Source: Streptomyces sp. R302
Lineage (GTDB): Bacteria; Actinomycetota; Actinomycetes; Streptomycetales; Streptomycetaceae
Assembly: GCF_012927245.1 (NCBI RefSeq)
Contig: NZ_JABBGE010000007.1
Coordinates: 310,001-374,000, forward strand
DNA: 64,000 bases
Direction: 5' to 3'
A model generated the notes under the pieces. The model saw only the letters and a program-made list of their open reading frames with translations. It made no database searches and was not told where the DNA came from. This document shows, one piece after another, positions 56,764-64,000 of the stretch (the first letter of the stretch is position 1; every line of letters begins with the position of its first letter). The translations under genes and the position numbers were made by a program.

Positions 56764-57488
56764 CGCGGAGGGTCCGCCGGGCCGAGGTGGGCGTCGAGGG
56801 TGGCGCGGACGAGCGTCTCGGGGTCGTCGGAACCGGTGGCGAGGGCGAGGCTGCCCCAGTGGCGGAGTTGGGCGAGACCGTGGAGGTTCGCCCAGAGCGC
56901 ACCGGCGGCCGTGACGGGGGCGACGCCGGTGACGGCGGCCGGGCGGAGTTCGGCGACGAGGGCGGTGAGCCGGGCGAAGAGCGGCAGGCTCGTCTCCCGC
57001 AGCCCCAGCCGGCCGCTCTCCAGCAGGTCGTGGCGGAACATCAGCTCGTACATGCCACGGCGCTCGGCGGCGTACGCGAGGTAGCGGCGGGCGAGGAGCT
57101 CGGCCCGCGCCCGGGGCCCGGCGTCCGTGCGGTCGGCCTCCCGGTCGGCCTCGGCGACCCTGGCGGCGAGTTCGGCGAAGCCCTCGCGGGCGATGGCCGA
57201 GAGCAGGTCGAGATGGGTGGGGAACCAGCGGCGGGGCGCGCCGTGGGAGACGCCCGCGCGGCGGGCGATCTCGCGGAGCGTGAGGGCCTGGGCCCCTTCG
57301 GCGTCGACGAGGGCGACGCCGGTCCTGACGAGCCGCTCGCGCAGCTGCGACCGGCCGGCCGTCGGATCGTGCGTCCGGCCCTCAAGCTGATCCCGAAGCT
57401 GATCCCGAAGCTCATCGTGAGGCTGATCGTGAGGCCGATCCCCCCGAGGTCGATCCTGAGGTTGGTCCTGAGGTACAGGGTGAGACAT
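56760..57488 (-). CDS. TetR-family repressor
   Basis: This encodes 242 residues from ATG 57488 (GTG 57494 is possible). The first 50 residues are an unusual Asp/Gln/Arg-rich, PQDQPQD-type leader. The helix-turn-helix is LTLREIARRAGVSHGAPRRWFPTH, followed by a TetR_C_33-like domain. It heads the operon TetR-MFS-SpoIIE, and two palindromes cover its own start region, which implies autorepression and drug-responsive release. Confidence 0.88.
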   Translation of the reverse strand: MSHPVPQDQPQDRPRGDRPHDQPHDELRDQLRDQLEGRTHDPTAGRSQLRERLVRTGVALVDAEGAQALTLREIARRAGVSHGAPRRWFPTHLDLLSAIAREGFAELAARVAEADREADRTDAGPRARAELLARRYLAYAAERRGMYELMFRHDLLESGRLGLRETSLPLFARLTALVAELRPAAVTGVAPVTAAGALWANLHGLAQLRHWGSLALATGSDDPETLVRATLDAHLGPADPPR

Positions 57489-57523
57489 AGACACTGTCTA
57501 CCAGCTCGCGTAGACACCGTCTA
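57488..57523. promoter_or_regulatory. Paired TetR operators
   Basis: TAGACACTGTCTA (57488-57500) and TAGACACCGTCTA (57511-57523) are two palindromes 23 bases apart, centre to centre. On the minus strand their TAGACG and TAGACA ends stand where -35 and -10 would be for a leaderless TetR message. The second lies next to the rightward promoter of the riboswitch transcript. Confidence 0.8.
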
Positions 57524-57544
57524 CTACCCTCCCCGCCCATCGGT

Positions 57545-57550
57545 TACACT
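57545..57550 (+). promoter_or_regulatory. -10 element of the yybP-ykoY/GDT1 transcript
   Basis: TACACT is placed to start transcription near 57557, just before the riboswitch. No good -35 is seen; the corresponding position (57522-57527) abuts the second TetR operator. Confidence 0.45.
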
Positions 57551-57557
57551 GGTGGAC

Positions 57558-57690
57558 AGCGAAGGGGAGTAGCCCTGCGAACCGGTCGTCGACACACTGG
57601 AACCCCCGGGTTCCCGGTGACCGGGTCCGCGCGTGACGCGGACGGGCGAGACCTTCGGCCAGGCATCACCACGTCCACGACCCCGTGGGC
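57558..57690 (+). promoter_or_regulatory. Manganese riboswitch (yybP-ykoY)
   Basis: The leader has the hallmark GAAGGGGAGTAGCC at 57561-57574 and, after two hairpins (CCCCGGG.. around 57604 and CGCGCGTGACGCG around 57629), the second hallmark GGCGAGACCTTCGGCC ending near 57660. These two segments form the Mn2+ pocket. Manganese binding turns the downstream gene on. About 90 further bases before the start codon can form the expression platform. Confidence 0.85.
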
Positions 57691-57782
57691 GTGGTCCGTC
57701 ATGCCGGGCCGAGTGGTCCTCCCGTCGCCCACCGAGGTGCCGTGCTGAGCCGCCGGGCCCGGACCGAGCAGAGAGCGCCGGT

Positions 57783-58367
57783 ATGCACCTCGACCCCTTG
57801 GCGATCGTCACCGCCTTCGGGCTCATCTTCCTCGCCGAGCTTCCCGACAAGACGATGTTCGCGTCGCTCGCCATGGGCACGCGCATGCGTCCCCTGTACG
57901 TCTGGTTCGGCACCTCCGCGGCCTTCGCGGTGCACGTCGCCATCGCCGTCGGCGCCGGCAGCCTCCTCGGGCTGCTCCCCGGCTGGATCGTCAAACTCGT
58001 CTCCGCGCTGATGTTCGGCTTCGGCGCGTTCGTCCTGCTGCGCGCGGGGGGCGACGACGAGGAGGACGACGCGGGCGGCAGGACCGTCACCGGCTTCTGG
58101 CCGGTCTTCTCCACCGCCTTCATGGCCGTCTTCATCAGCGAGTGGGGCGACCTGACCCAGATCACCACCGCCAACCTCGCCGCCACCAACGGCACCGCGT
58201 CGACCGCGATCGGCTCCTTCCTGGCGCTGACCTCGGTCTCCGCCCTGGCCCTCGTCGCCGGCCGCTTCATCGCCAAGCGGGTGCCGCTCAAGACGGTCCA
58301 GCGCGTCGGCGGCGTCTGCATGGCGGGCCTCGCGATCTGGTCCCTCGTCGAGGTCTTCACCGGCTGA
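57783..58367 (+). CDS. TMEM165/GDT1-family manganese exporter
   Basis: This encodes 194 residues. It holds two copies of the family motif E-x-G-D-(K/R)-(T/S) in variant form, FLAELPDKTMFASL and FISEWGDLTQITTANL, plus six membrane helices and an acidic DDEEDD loop in the middle. GDT1-type proteins export Mn2+ (or Ca2+). The manganese riboswitch upstream makes manganese efflux the likely job. Confidence 0.92.
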   Translation: MHLDPLAIVTAFGLIFLAELPDKTMFASLAMGTRMRPLYVWFGTSAAFAVHVAIAVGAGSLLGLLPGWIVKLVSALMFGFGAFVLLRAGGDDEEDDAGGRTVTGFWPVFSTAFMAVFISEWGDLTQITTANLAATNGTASTAIGSFLALTSVSALALVAGRFIAKRVPLKTVQRVGGVCMAGLAIWSLVEVFTG

Positions 58368-58401
58368 CGCGCCCCGCCCGCTCCGCCCACCTCGCCCGCC
58401 C

Positions 58402-58439
58402 CCGGGGCCGTACCCGCACACGCGTGGGTACGGCCCCGG
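58402..58439 (+). terminator. Terminator after the GDT1 gene
   Basis: CCGGGGCCGTACCC (58402-58415) pairs perfectly with 58426-58439 around a 10-base loop, 34 bases after the stop. Confidence 0.85.
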
Positions 58440-58501
58440 AGTCGTACCCACCCCTTCCCCGTACGGGCCCCGTTGTCGGTCGCCGGTGCGATCATGCACG
58501 G

Positions 58502-58951
58502 ATGGCCACCGCCTCCGAACCGGCCGACCGCCTCGCGGCGTTCGGGAACCAGCTCGTCCACGTGCACCTCTGGCTCCGCGAGGAGCTCGTCGCCCTCCGC
58601 TCCGGGCTCGACGACCACCTGTCGGGCGCCGGTGAGCGCCCCCGCGAGCTGCGGGCGCACTGCCTCGCCTTCTGCTCCGCGCTCACCCGCCACCACACCG
58701 CGGAGGACGGCGGCGTCTTTCCGGCGCTCGCCGAGGCCCACCCCGAGCTGCGCCCCGTCCTCGACGAGCTGGCCCACGACCACCTCCAGGTGGAGGAGCT
58801 CCTGGTCCGTCTCCAGACCCTGCTCGACGGGCTGATCGCGCTTGTCGAATCGCACTTCACGTACGAGGAGAAGAAACTGGTCGCGGCCCTCAACGGCCTC
58901 TCGCCCCCGCTGCCCGACGACTTCGCGCTCCGCGATCTCACCGGCGGGTGA
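58502..58951 (+). CDS. Hemerythrin HHE-domain protein
   Basis: This encodes 149 residues. Iron-ligand candidates lie in VHVHLWLREEL, LTRHHTAEDGGVFPAL, LAHDHLQVEELL and ESHFTYEEKKL, the spacing of a four-helix HHE domain. It may bind oxygen, nitric oxide or iron. There is no ribosome site; GATCAT stands six bases before the ATG. Confidence 0.85.
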   Translation: MATASEPADRLAAFGNQLVHVHLWLREELVALRSGLDDHLSGAGERPRELRAHCLAFCSALTRHHTAEDGGVFPALAEAHPELRPVLDELAHDHLQVEELLVRLQTLLDGLIALVESHFTYEEKKLVAALNGLSPPLPDDFALRDLTGG

Positions 58952-59000
58952 CCGGCGCGCCTGCCCGTCACCCCGCACCCCGCCCGACCCGCCCGACCCG

Positions 59001-59048
59001 CACGCACGCACTCACGCACTCACGCACTCACGCACTCACGCACTCACG
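59001..59048. repeat. Octanucleotide microsatellite upstream of the M20 gene
   Basis: ACGCACTC is repeated five times without error (59006-59045), with partial units at each end. It stops immediately before the GAGAGGA ribosome site of the M20 gene. Confidence 0.9.
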
Positions 59049-59060
59049 AGAGGACGCCGC

Positions 59061-60356
59061 ATGAGCGACGATCCGGTCCACGGCGAGCTCGACCGGCTGG
59101 CCGGGGAGGTCTCCGACCAGGTGATCGCCTGGCGTCACCATCTGCACCGGCACCCCGAGCTGTCCAACCGGGAGGCGGAGACGGCCCGGCTGGTCGCGGA
59201 CCATCTGCGGAGCCTGGGCCTCGACGAGGTCCGGACCGGCATCGCCGGGCACGGGGTGGTGGGCGTGCTGCGCGGGACCGCCGCCGGAGGCGACGGCCGG
59301 GTGGTCGCGCTGCGGGCGGACACGGACGCGCTGCCGGTGAAGGACCTGTGCGGGGTCGACTTCGCCTCGACCGTGGTCGACGAGGAGTACCCGGGCGGCC
59401 CGTTCCCCGTCTCGCACGCCTGCGGCCACGACTGCCACACGGCGATGCTGATGGGCGCGGCGACGGTCCTCGCCGGGGTGCGCGACCGGCTGCCGGGCAC
59501 GGTCATGTTCGTCTTCCAGCCCGCCGAGGAGGGACCGCCGGTGACCGAGACCGGCGGGGCGCTCGCCATGGTCGACGCGGGCGCCTTCACCGACCCGGTG
59601 CCGACCATGGCCTTCGGGATGCACGTGACCCCGGCCCCGAAGGGGTCCCTGGGCTACCGCGTGGGGAACCAGTACGGGGCTTCCGTCCTGGTCTCGATCA
59701 CGATCACCGGCCAGCAGGTGCACGGCTCCACGCCGTGGCAGGGCGTCGACCCGATGCCCGCGGCCGGGGCGGTGCTCACCGGGATCGGGCAGCTGTACCG
59801 CCAGGTGTCCGCCTTCGACCCGGTCACCGTCACCATCGGGCACATCGAGGACGTCGGCCGGTTCAACATCATCGGCCAGACGGTGACGCTCTGGGGCACG
59901 ATCCGCTGCGCGGAGGAGTCCGACATGGACGACGTGCGGCAGCGGCTCCGGCGCCTCGCCGAGCACTCGGCCGCCGCGTACGGGGCCACGGCCGAGGTGC
60001 GGTACCTCCAGCCGGTGCCGCCCGTGCACCACACCGCGCCGTGGGTGGCGGCCGGACTGCCGACCTTCCGGCGGGTCGTCGGCGAGGAGCGCGTCACCGA
60101 GACCGGGCAGACCCTCGGATACGACGACGTCTCCGAGTTCGTCAAGCGCTTCGGCGGCCTGTACGTGATGCTCGGCGTCCAGGACACGGTGTTCGGCCCG
60201 GACGGACAGCCGGTGCCGGAGGAGGGCGGGCGCGGTCTCGTCGCCAACCACAATCCGCACTTCTACGCCGACGACGACACCCTCGTCACCGGCGTCCGCC
60301 TCCACGCGCACGTGGCGTACGACCACCTCACGGGGGCCCTGCTGCCGGTGGAGTAG
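59061..60356 (+). CDS. M20-family metal-dependent amidohydrolase
   Basis: This encodes 431 residues. WRHHLHRHPELSNREAET, LRADTDALPVKD, HACGHDCHTAML and FQPAEEGPP supply the metal ligands of the IAA-amino acid/N-acyl amidohydrolase type. An insert dimerisation domain is present (about 190-300). It cleaves an N-acyl amino acid or similar amide. GAGAGGA precedes the start, directly after the octanucleotide repeats. Confidence 0.9.
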   Translation: MSDDPVHGELDRLAGEVSDQVIAWRHHLHRHPELSNREAETARLVADHLRSLGLDEVRTGIAGHGVVGVLRGTAAGGDGRVVALRADTDALPVKDLCGVDFASTVVDEEYPGGPFPVSHACGHDCHTAMLMGAATVLAGVRDRLPGTVMFVFQPAEEGPPVTETGGALAMVDAGAFTDPVPTMAFGMHVTPAPKGSLGYRVGNQYGASVLVSITITGQQVHGSTPWQGVDPMPAAGAVLTGIGQLYRQVSAFDPVTVTIGHIEDVGRFNIIGQTVTLWGTIRCAEESDMDDVRQRLRRLAEHSAAAYGATAEVRYLQPVPPVHHTAPWVAAGLPTFRRVVGEERVTETGQTLGYDDVSEFVKRFGGLYVMLGVQDTVFGPDGQPVPEEGGRGLVANHNPHFYADDDTLVTGVRLHAHVAYDHLTGALLPVE

Positions 60357-60409
60357 GCGGCGCGCCGGCCCCGAGTTGCGTCCTCGCGCGCAGCCGCGAG
60401 GCTGGGGGT

Positions 60410-60730
60410 ATGAACCTGGATCTCACCGCCCTCGCCGACGAGCACCTGGCCGCCGCTCGCGCCGCACCGCACGGGCGCAGCGCCCATCGGGTGCTGCACG
60501 ACGGCGTGCTGCGGCAGAGCGTCATCGCGTTGACGGCCGGCACGGCCCTGGACGAACACCTCGCCCCCCAGGCGTCCAGCCTCCAGGTGCTGACCGGCCG
60601 GGTGCGCCTGACCAGCCCCGGCCGGACGCACGAACTGTCCGCGGGCGAGCTGCTGGAGATGCCCAAGGAGCGCCATGGGCTGACCGCGGTGGAGGACAGC
60701 GTGGTCCTCCTGACGGCGGTCAACGACTGA
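60410..60730 (+). CDS. Small cupin-domain protein
   Basis: This encodes 106 residues. TALDEHLAPQASSLQVLTGRVRL and GELLEMPKERHGLTAVEDSVVLL form a single conserved cupin barrel with two His positions for metal. The N-terminal LADEHLAAARAAPHGRSAHRVL is helical. It could be a sensor or small enzyme. GAGGCT lies six bases before the ATG, so the message may be leaderless. Confidence 0.82.
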   Translation: MNLDLTALADEHLAAARAAPHGRSAHRVLHDGVLRQSVIALTAGTALDEHLAPQASSLQVLTGRVRLTSPGRTHELSAGELLEMPKERHGLTAVEDSVVLLTAVND

Positions 60731-60828
60731 CGGCGGTCGGTTCCCCAAACGACCCAGGCGACCAGGCGCGCAGGCGACCCTCAAGGAGCGAAGCGAGAAC
60801 GGAGGTTGACGCCCCGCCACTCCGGCCC

Positions 60829-60912
60829 CACCTCGCACCGCCCCACCTCGCCCCCCCCTCGCCCACCTCACCCCCCCTCGACCCGCCCCGCCCCGCTCAT
60901 CACGCACCCCCC
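60829..60912. other. Cytosine-tract region upstream of the thrE-like gene
   Basis: Repeated runs of three to eight C separated by short A/T/G steps give the opposite strand many G-tracts able to form a G-quadruplex. It ends next to the promoter of the exporter gene. No coding content is seen in 60731-60927. Confidence 0.5.
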
Positions 60913-60927
60913 TGTTAACGTTCACGA

Positions 60928-62376
60928 ATGCGGCTTTTGTCCCGACTCGATGTGCGCGGTCTCGCGCGGCGCGCGGCGGCGCTGCGGCCCCGGCGACGCA
61001 CCGGCACCGTCACCCTGCCGGAGGACGACACCGCCGACCGGGAACGGCTCCGGGACCTCGCCTCGCTCCTCTGCGAGCTCGGCTCCGACCTGCTGCGGGC
61101 CGCCGAGCGCAGCTCGGAGGTCGAGCGGACGCTGCACGACGTCGCCGCCCGCTACGGCACCAGGGCCCGCTGTTTCGTCGTCCCCACCGGGCTGTTCGTC
61201 CGGGTCGGCGGCGGGCCGGACGGGCGCGGCGGCGAGCTGGACTTCGCCCCGGTCGAAGGGCCCGACCTCCGGCTCGACCAGGTGGAGGCGCTCCAGGCGC
61301 TGGTCGGCCGGATGCTCGCGGAGGAGGTGCCGTTCGGCGAGGTGCGGCGCGCGCTGCGGGAGAACCGGGAGCGGCCGGACCGGTTCAGCCCGGCCGCCAC
61401 CGTCTTCGGGTACGTGCTGCTGACCGTCGGGCTCGGCACCATGCGGCACGCGACCGTGCCCGCCGTCGCCGGGTACGCGGTGCTCGGCGCGGGCGTCGGT
61501 CTGCTGCGCCTCTTCGGCGACCGCCTGCCCGCGGCCCGTACCGCCCTGCCGGTGGTCACCGCCATCCTCGTCACGGCCGCCGCGCTGCGCTGGGCGGGCC
61601 CCCTCCTCCACGAGAACCCCGCCGTCCTCTACATCCCGCCGCTCATCGCCTTCCTGCCCGGTGCGGCGCTCACCCTCGGCGCCATCGAACTCGCCACCGG
61701 GGCCGCGCTGTCGGGGCTCTCCCGGCTGGCCGGCGCGCTGACCGTGCTGCTCCTGCTCTCGCTCGGCATCCTCGTCGGCTCCGAACTCCTCCGGCCGCGC
61801 CCCTCCGGCGGGAAGACGGCCGAGACGCTCGGGCACTGGGCGCCCTGGGTGGGGGTGCTGCTGCTCGGCTTCGGCTTCCTGCTGTACTTCTCCGCCCCGC
61901 CCCGGGTCACCGGCTGGCTGCTCGGCGCGCTCCTCGTGGAGCGGCTGGTGCAGTCGGCCGCCTCCGAGCTCGCCGGGGCGGCCTTCGGCGCCTTCGCCGC
62001 CGGGGCGGTGCTGCCGCCGATGGCGACCTGGATCGAGAAACGCTCCCGCACCCCCGACCAGGTGGTCTTCCTGCCCTGCTTCTGGCTCCTGGTCCCCGGC
62101 GCGGTCGGGCTCACCAGCGTCTCGGAGATCATCGTCGAGAAGGACACCGGCGGCGGTCTGAACAGCCTGGTCGGCACGGTGATCACGGTCGCCGCGATCG
62201 CCCTCGGGGTGCTCGTCGGCGCCGGACTCCAGCGCCGCCCCCGGCTGATGCTCGGCGAGCCCGCGCCGAGCACCCCCGAACCCGTCCGGGACGCGGACCG
62301 GGCGGAGCGCCGGGCGCAGGAGCCGGCCGAGGGCCTGACCGGACCGGCGAAGGCGCCGGGCGCCGCCGGGGGCTGA
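60928..62376 (+). CDS. ThrE-family threonine/serine exporter-like protein
   Basis: This encodes 482 residues. A cytosolic N-terminal domain (LLCELGSDLLRAAERSSEVERTL, RCFVVPTGLFVRVGGG) leads to about ten membrane helices, including YIPPLIAFLPGAALTLGAIELATG and a second half of the DUF3815 kind (FLPCFWLLVPGAVGLTSVSEI). This is the one-polypeptide ThrE layout known from Corynebacterium. TAACGT stands six bases before the ATG without a ribosome site. Confidence 0.88.
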   Translation: MRLLSRLDVRGLARRAAALRPRRRTGTVTLPEDDTADRERLRDLASLLCELGSDLLRAAERSSEVERTLHDVAARYGTRARCFVVPTGLFVRVGGGPDGRGGELDFAPVEGPDLRLDQVEALQALVGRMLAEEVPFGEVRRALRENRERPDRFSPAATVFGYVLLTVGLGTMRHATVPAVAGYAVLGAGVGLLRLFGDRLPAARTALPVVTAILVTAAALRWAGPLLHENPAVLYIPPLIAFLPGAALTLGAIELATGAALSGLSRLAGALTVLLLLSLGILVGSELLRPRPSGGKTAETLGHWAPWVGVLLLGFGFLLYFSAPPRVTGWLLGALLVERLVQSAASELAGAAFGAFAAGAVLPPMATWIEKRSRTPDQVVFLPCFWLLVPGAVGLTSVSEIIVEKDTGGGLNSLVGTVITVAAIALGVLVGAGLQRRPRLMLGEPAPSTPEPVRDADRAERRAQEPAEGLTGPAKAPGAAGG

Positions 62377-62383
62377 ACCGTCC

Positions 62384-63805
62384 TCAGAGCTCGGGGCGCA
62401 GCGGGCCCGCGGCGGCGTGGCCGGGTGTGCGGGCGCCGAGGGCGCTGCCGCGCAGCCACTCGGGCCAGCCGAGGTTCCAGTCGCCGTAGCCGTTGTCGAA
62501 GGGCGTCATCAGGGCGCCGTACCCGTGGACGACCCGGACGAGGTCGCCCTCGCGGACCGTGCGGTAGAACCAGCGGGCGGCCTCGGTGGACATGCCGGTG
62601 CAGCCGTGGCTGACGTCGGCGCTGCCCTGGGCGTCCAGGGACCAGGGGGCGGCGTGCAGGTACTCGCCGCTCCACGTCACCCGGGTGGCCCAGCGGACCT
62701 TGAGGTCGTAGAACTCGCGGCTGCCGCGGGCGATGCCGATCGAGTCGCCGCGCATCCGGACCAGCGGCTCCTTGCCGAGGACGACCTTGGTGCCGACGCG
62801 GGTGCGGAAGCCGCGCTTGCCGGTGGTGACGGGGATGACGCGGAGCAGGCGGCCCTCGCGGTAGACCCGCATCTCGTGGGCGGCGACGTCGGTGACGGCC
62901 TCCACGCGGGCGCCGGTGGTGAAGGTGAGGGGCCGTGAGGGGCCGCCGTGGAGCCGGTCGGTGACGCGGGCCCCGTCGAGGCCCGAGCGGATCCGGACGG
63001 TGGCGCCGGACGGCCAGTAGGCGCGCGGCCGGTAGTGCAGGGTGTCGGCGTCCACCCAGTGCCAGGCCCCCTCGACCCGGGGCTCGCTGCGTACCTCCAG
63101 GGCGCGCTCCACGGTCCGGCGGGCGGACGGGTCGCCGGCCGGGACGGGGTGGCTGAGCTCCGCGGTGACGGGCTGGCCCACCCCGTACGTACGGCCCCGC
63201 CGGCCGCCTCCGGGACCGAAGACCACGGTGAGCCGCTCCCCCGCCGGGGCCTTCGCGGTCCGCACGGCGATCCGGACGGTCCGGCGGCGCGGGCCGCCGT
63301 CCCCGGGCTCCTCCACGACGAGCCGGGCGGTGTACGTGCCTCCGGCGGGCAGCGCGACCTCGCTGGTCCAGCGCGTGCCGTCGGCGCCGGCGCGTCCGGC
63401 GATCCGGCGTCCGCGCCGGTCGGTGACGGTGACGTCCGTGAGCCGCCCGGGGGTGCGCAGGGCGAGGTCGACGGGCCCTGTGGCGGCGCGGGGCAGGGTG
63501 ACGGTGGCGGGTGCCGGGGCGGGGGTGGGGTCGGGGTCGAGTTCTGAGTCGGGGTCGGGGTCGGGGTCGGAGTCGGGGTCGGGATCGGGGTCGTCGAGGG
63601 TCACGGTGGTGGGGTACAGCCGGCACAGTCCGACGGCGGCCGGGCAGACGCCGACCGTGACCACGGCGGGCGCCTGCGCGGTCGCCGTGCCCGGGTGGCC
63701 GTCCGGGGGCGGCTGCGCGGCGGCGGTGGTGACGAGTACGGCCCCGACGGCGAGGGAGAGCGCTCCCCGCCCCTGTACGTATCGGTGTGACGGCACGTCG
63801 GACAC
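62384..63805 (-). CDS. Secreted L,D-transpeptidase with Ig-like domains
   Basis: This encodes 473 residues from GTG 63805 (GTG 63796 is possible). It has a signal peptide of about 30 residues without a lipobox Cys. A low-complexity Asp-Pro stretch, two Ig-like domains (about 100-310) and the YkuD catalytic domain follow. HGCTGMS supplies His and Cys of the SHGC motif, followed by the usual GDLVRVV segment. It makes 3-3 peptidoglycan crosslinks outside the membrane. The gene converges on thrE with a 7-base gap. Confidence 0.9.
   Translation of the reverse strand: MSDVPSHRYVQGRGALSLAVGAVLVTTAAAQPPPDGHPGTATAQAPAVVTVGVCPAAVGLCRLYPTTVTLDDPDPDPDSDPDPDPDSELDPDPTPAPAPATVTLPRAATGPVDLALRTPGRLTDVTVTDRRGRRIAGRAGADGTRWTSEVALPAGGTYTARLVVEEPGDGGPRRRTVRIAVRTAKAPAGERLTVVFGPGGGRRGRTYGVGQPVTAELSHPVPAGDPSARRTVERALEVRSEPRVEGAWHWVDADTLHYRPRAYWPSGATVRIRSGLDGARVTDRLHGGPSRPLTFTTGARVEAVTDVAAHEMRVYREGRLLRVIPVTTGKRGFRTRVGTKVVLGKEPLVRMRGDSIGIARGSREFYDLKVRWATRVTWSGEYLHAAPWSLDAQGSADVSHGCTGMSTEAARWFYRTVREGDLVRVVHGYGALMTPFDNGYGDWNLGWPEWLRGSALGARTPGHAAAGPLRPEL
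63536..63596. repeat. GGGGTC hexanucleotide repeats coding Asp-Pro in the transpeptidase gene
   Basis: About ten GGGGTC-like hexamers (some AGTC or GATC variants) encode alternating Asp and Pro/Ser on the minus strand. They form a stiff acidic spacer just after the signal peptide region. Confidence 0.8.
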
Positions 63806-63906
63806 CCTCCCCTTTCGTCGCTGACCGGTGCTGACCGATGCCGACCGGCCGGAAGCCGGCGGGCGGGCGCCGACCGGAGTATCAGAACCGACGAGAGGAG
63901 AAAAAG

Positions 63907-64000
63907 ATGATCAAGGGCATGGGCGTGGCGGGCGAGAGGTCCGCGAGACGACTCGAATGGGTCAGCGGGGCGGTTCGGGGAGCTCCTCCCCGGTCTCCAG
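63907..64000 (+). CDS. Possible start of a rightward gene (partial)
   Basis: ATG 63907 is preceded by AGAGGAGAAAAAG, an excellent ribosome site, and the frame stays open to the window end (starts MIKGMGVAGERSARRLE). The product is not recognised. Third-position GC drops after about codon 17, and a competing leftward frame overlaps, so it is uncertain. Confidence 0.4.
   Translation, partial: MIKGMGVAGERSARRLEWVSGAVRGAPPRSP
63962..64000 (-). CDS. Possible 3' end of a leftward gene (partial)
   Basis: Twelve codons ending LETGEELPEPPR then TGA at 63962-63964, with 11 of 12 third positions G or C, look like the tail of a gene entering from the right. It is too short to identify and is an alternative to the rightward start at 63907. 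Confidence 0.35.
   Translation of the reverse strand: METGEELPEPPR

Overview
The window is a chromosomal segment of a high-GC actinomycete, almost certainly a Streptomyces or close relative. The evidence is extreme third-position GC, genes packed with ATGA/GTGA overlaps, Shine-Dalgarno-free starts with a -10 hexamer 6-7 nt upstream, ARG boxes, a c-di-AMP riboswitch ahead of a LysM cell-wall protein, and families typical of Streptomyces (SpoIIE-type phosphatases, DUF5519, DUF6197, HhH and HEAT proteins). No rRNA, tRNA, CRISPR array, insertion sequence or prophage was recognised.

Layout. 1-4.1 kb: the tail of a secreted GH30 glycosidase with a ricin-type lectin domain, and a secreted GH3 beta-glucosidase. 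4.2-5.6 kb: argG, with ARG boxes overlapping an apparently leaderless promoter. 5.7-18.7 kb: a catabolic block whose gene order and strands match the KstR2 regulon of Mycobacterium tuberculosis (Rv3548c to Rv3564, degradation of steroid rings C and D). It holds two SDRs, echA20, ipdA, ipdB, ipdC, fadA6, kstR2, ipdF, fadE30, fadE31, fadE32 and fadE33. Two near-identical palindromes sit in its two divergent promoter gaps. The slot of fadD3 (the HIP-CoA ligase) holds an internally deleted enoyl-CoA hydratase remnant instead. 18.7-24.6 kb: a hypothetical gene, gap, a GlxA-like AraC regulator, an approximately 660-bp tandem array of 60-bp units, a zinc alcohol dehydrogenase and a C45 peptidase. 24.7-29.7 kb: a HEAT-repeat protein, and a Fur-family regulator divergent from katG. 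29.7-32.5 kb: a DeoR/SIS/class II aldolase sugar-phosphate locus. 32.6-40 kb: a Tat-exported phospholipase C, a DUF6197-like gene, a riboswitch-controlled LysM/transglycosylase, a phosphoribosyltransferase-hydrolase fusion, a tandem Usp protein and an alpha/beta hydrolase. 40-50 kb: a multidomain SpoIIE phosphatase, L31 type B, cyclophilin, a two-component system divergent from an ABC exporter, a YihY protein, and HxlR divergent from a thioesterase. 50-54 kb: DUF5519, gene remnants, an HhH protein, a nucleosidase and an X-Pro peptidase-like hydrolase. 54-64 kb: a TetR-MFS-SpoIIE operon, a GDT1-type Mn exporter behind a yybP-ykoY riboswitch, hemerythrin, an M20 amidohydrolase, cupin, ThrE and an L,D-transpeptidase.

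How the genes work together. The steroid block reads as one regulon of four operons with two shared operators. EchA20, IpdC and IpdAB would open rings D and C, IpdF and FadE30 would act on the HIP side chain and ring, and FadE31-33 plus FadA6 would finish beta-oxidation. No acyl-CoA ligase or upper-pathway (ring A/B) gene is present here, so the substrate must be activated by something encoded elsewhere. Other self-contained modules are Fur/katG (peroxide), GDT1 with yybP-ykoY (manganese), LysM hydrolase with c-di-AMP (cell wall), and TetR/MFS with two operators (efflux).
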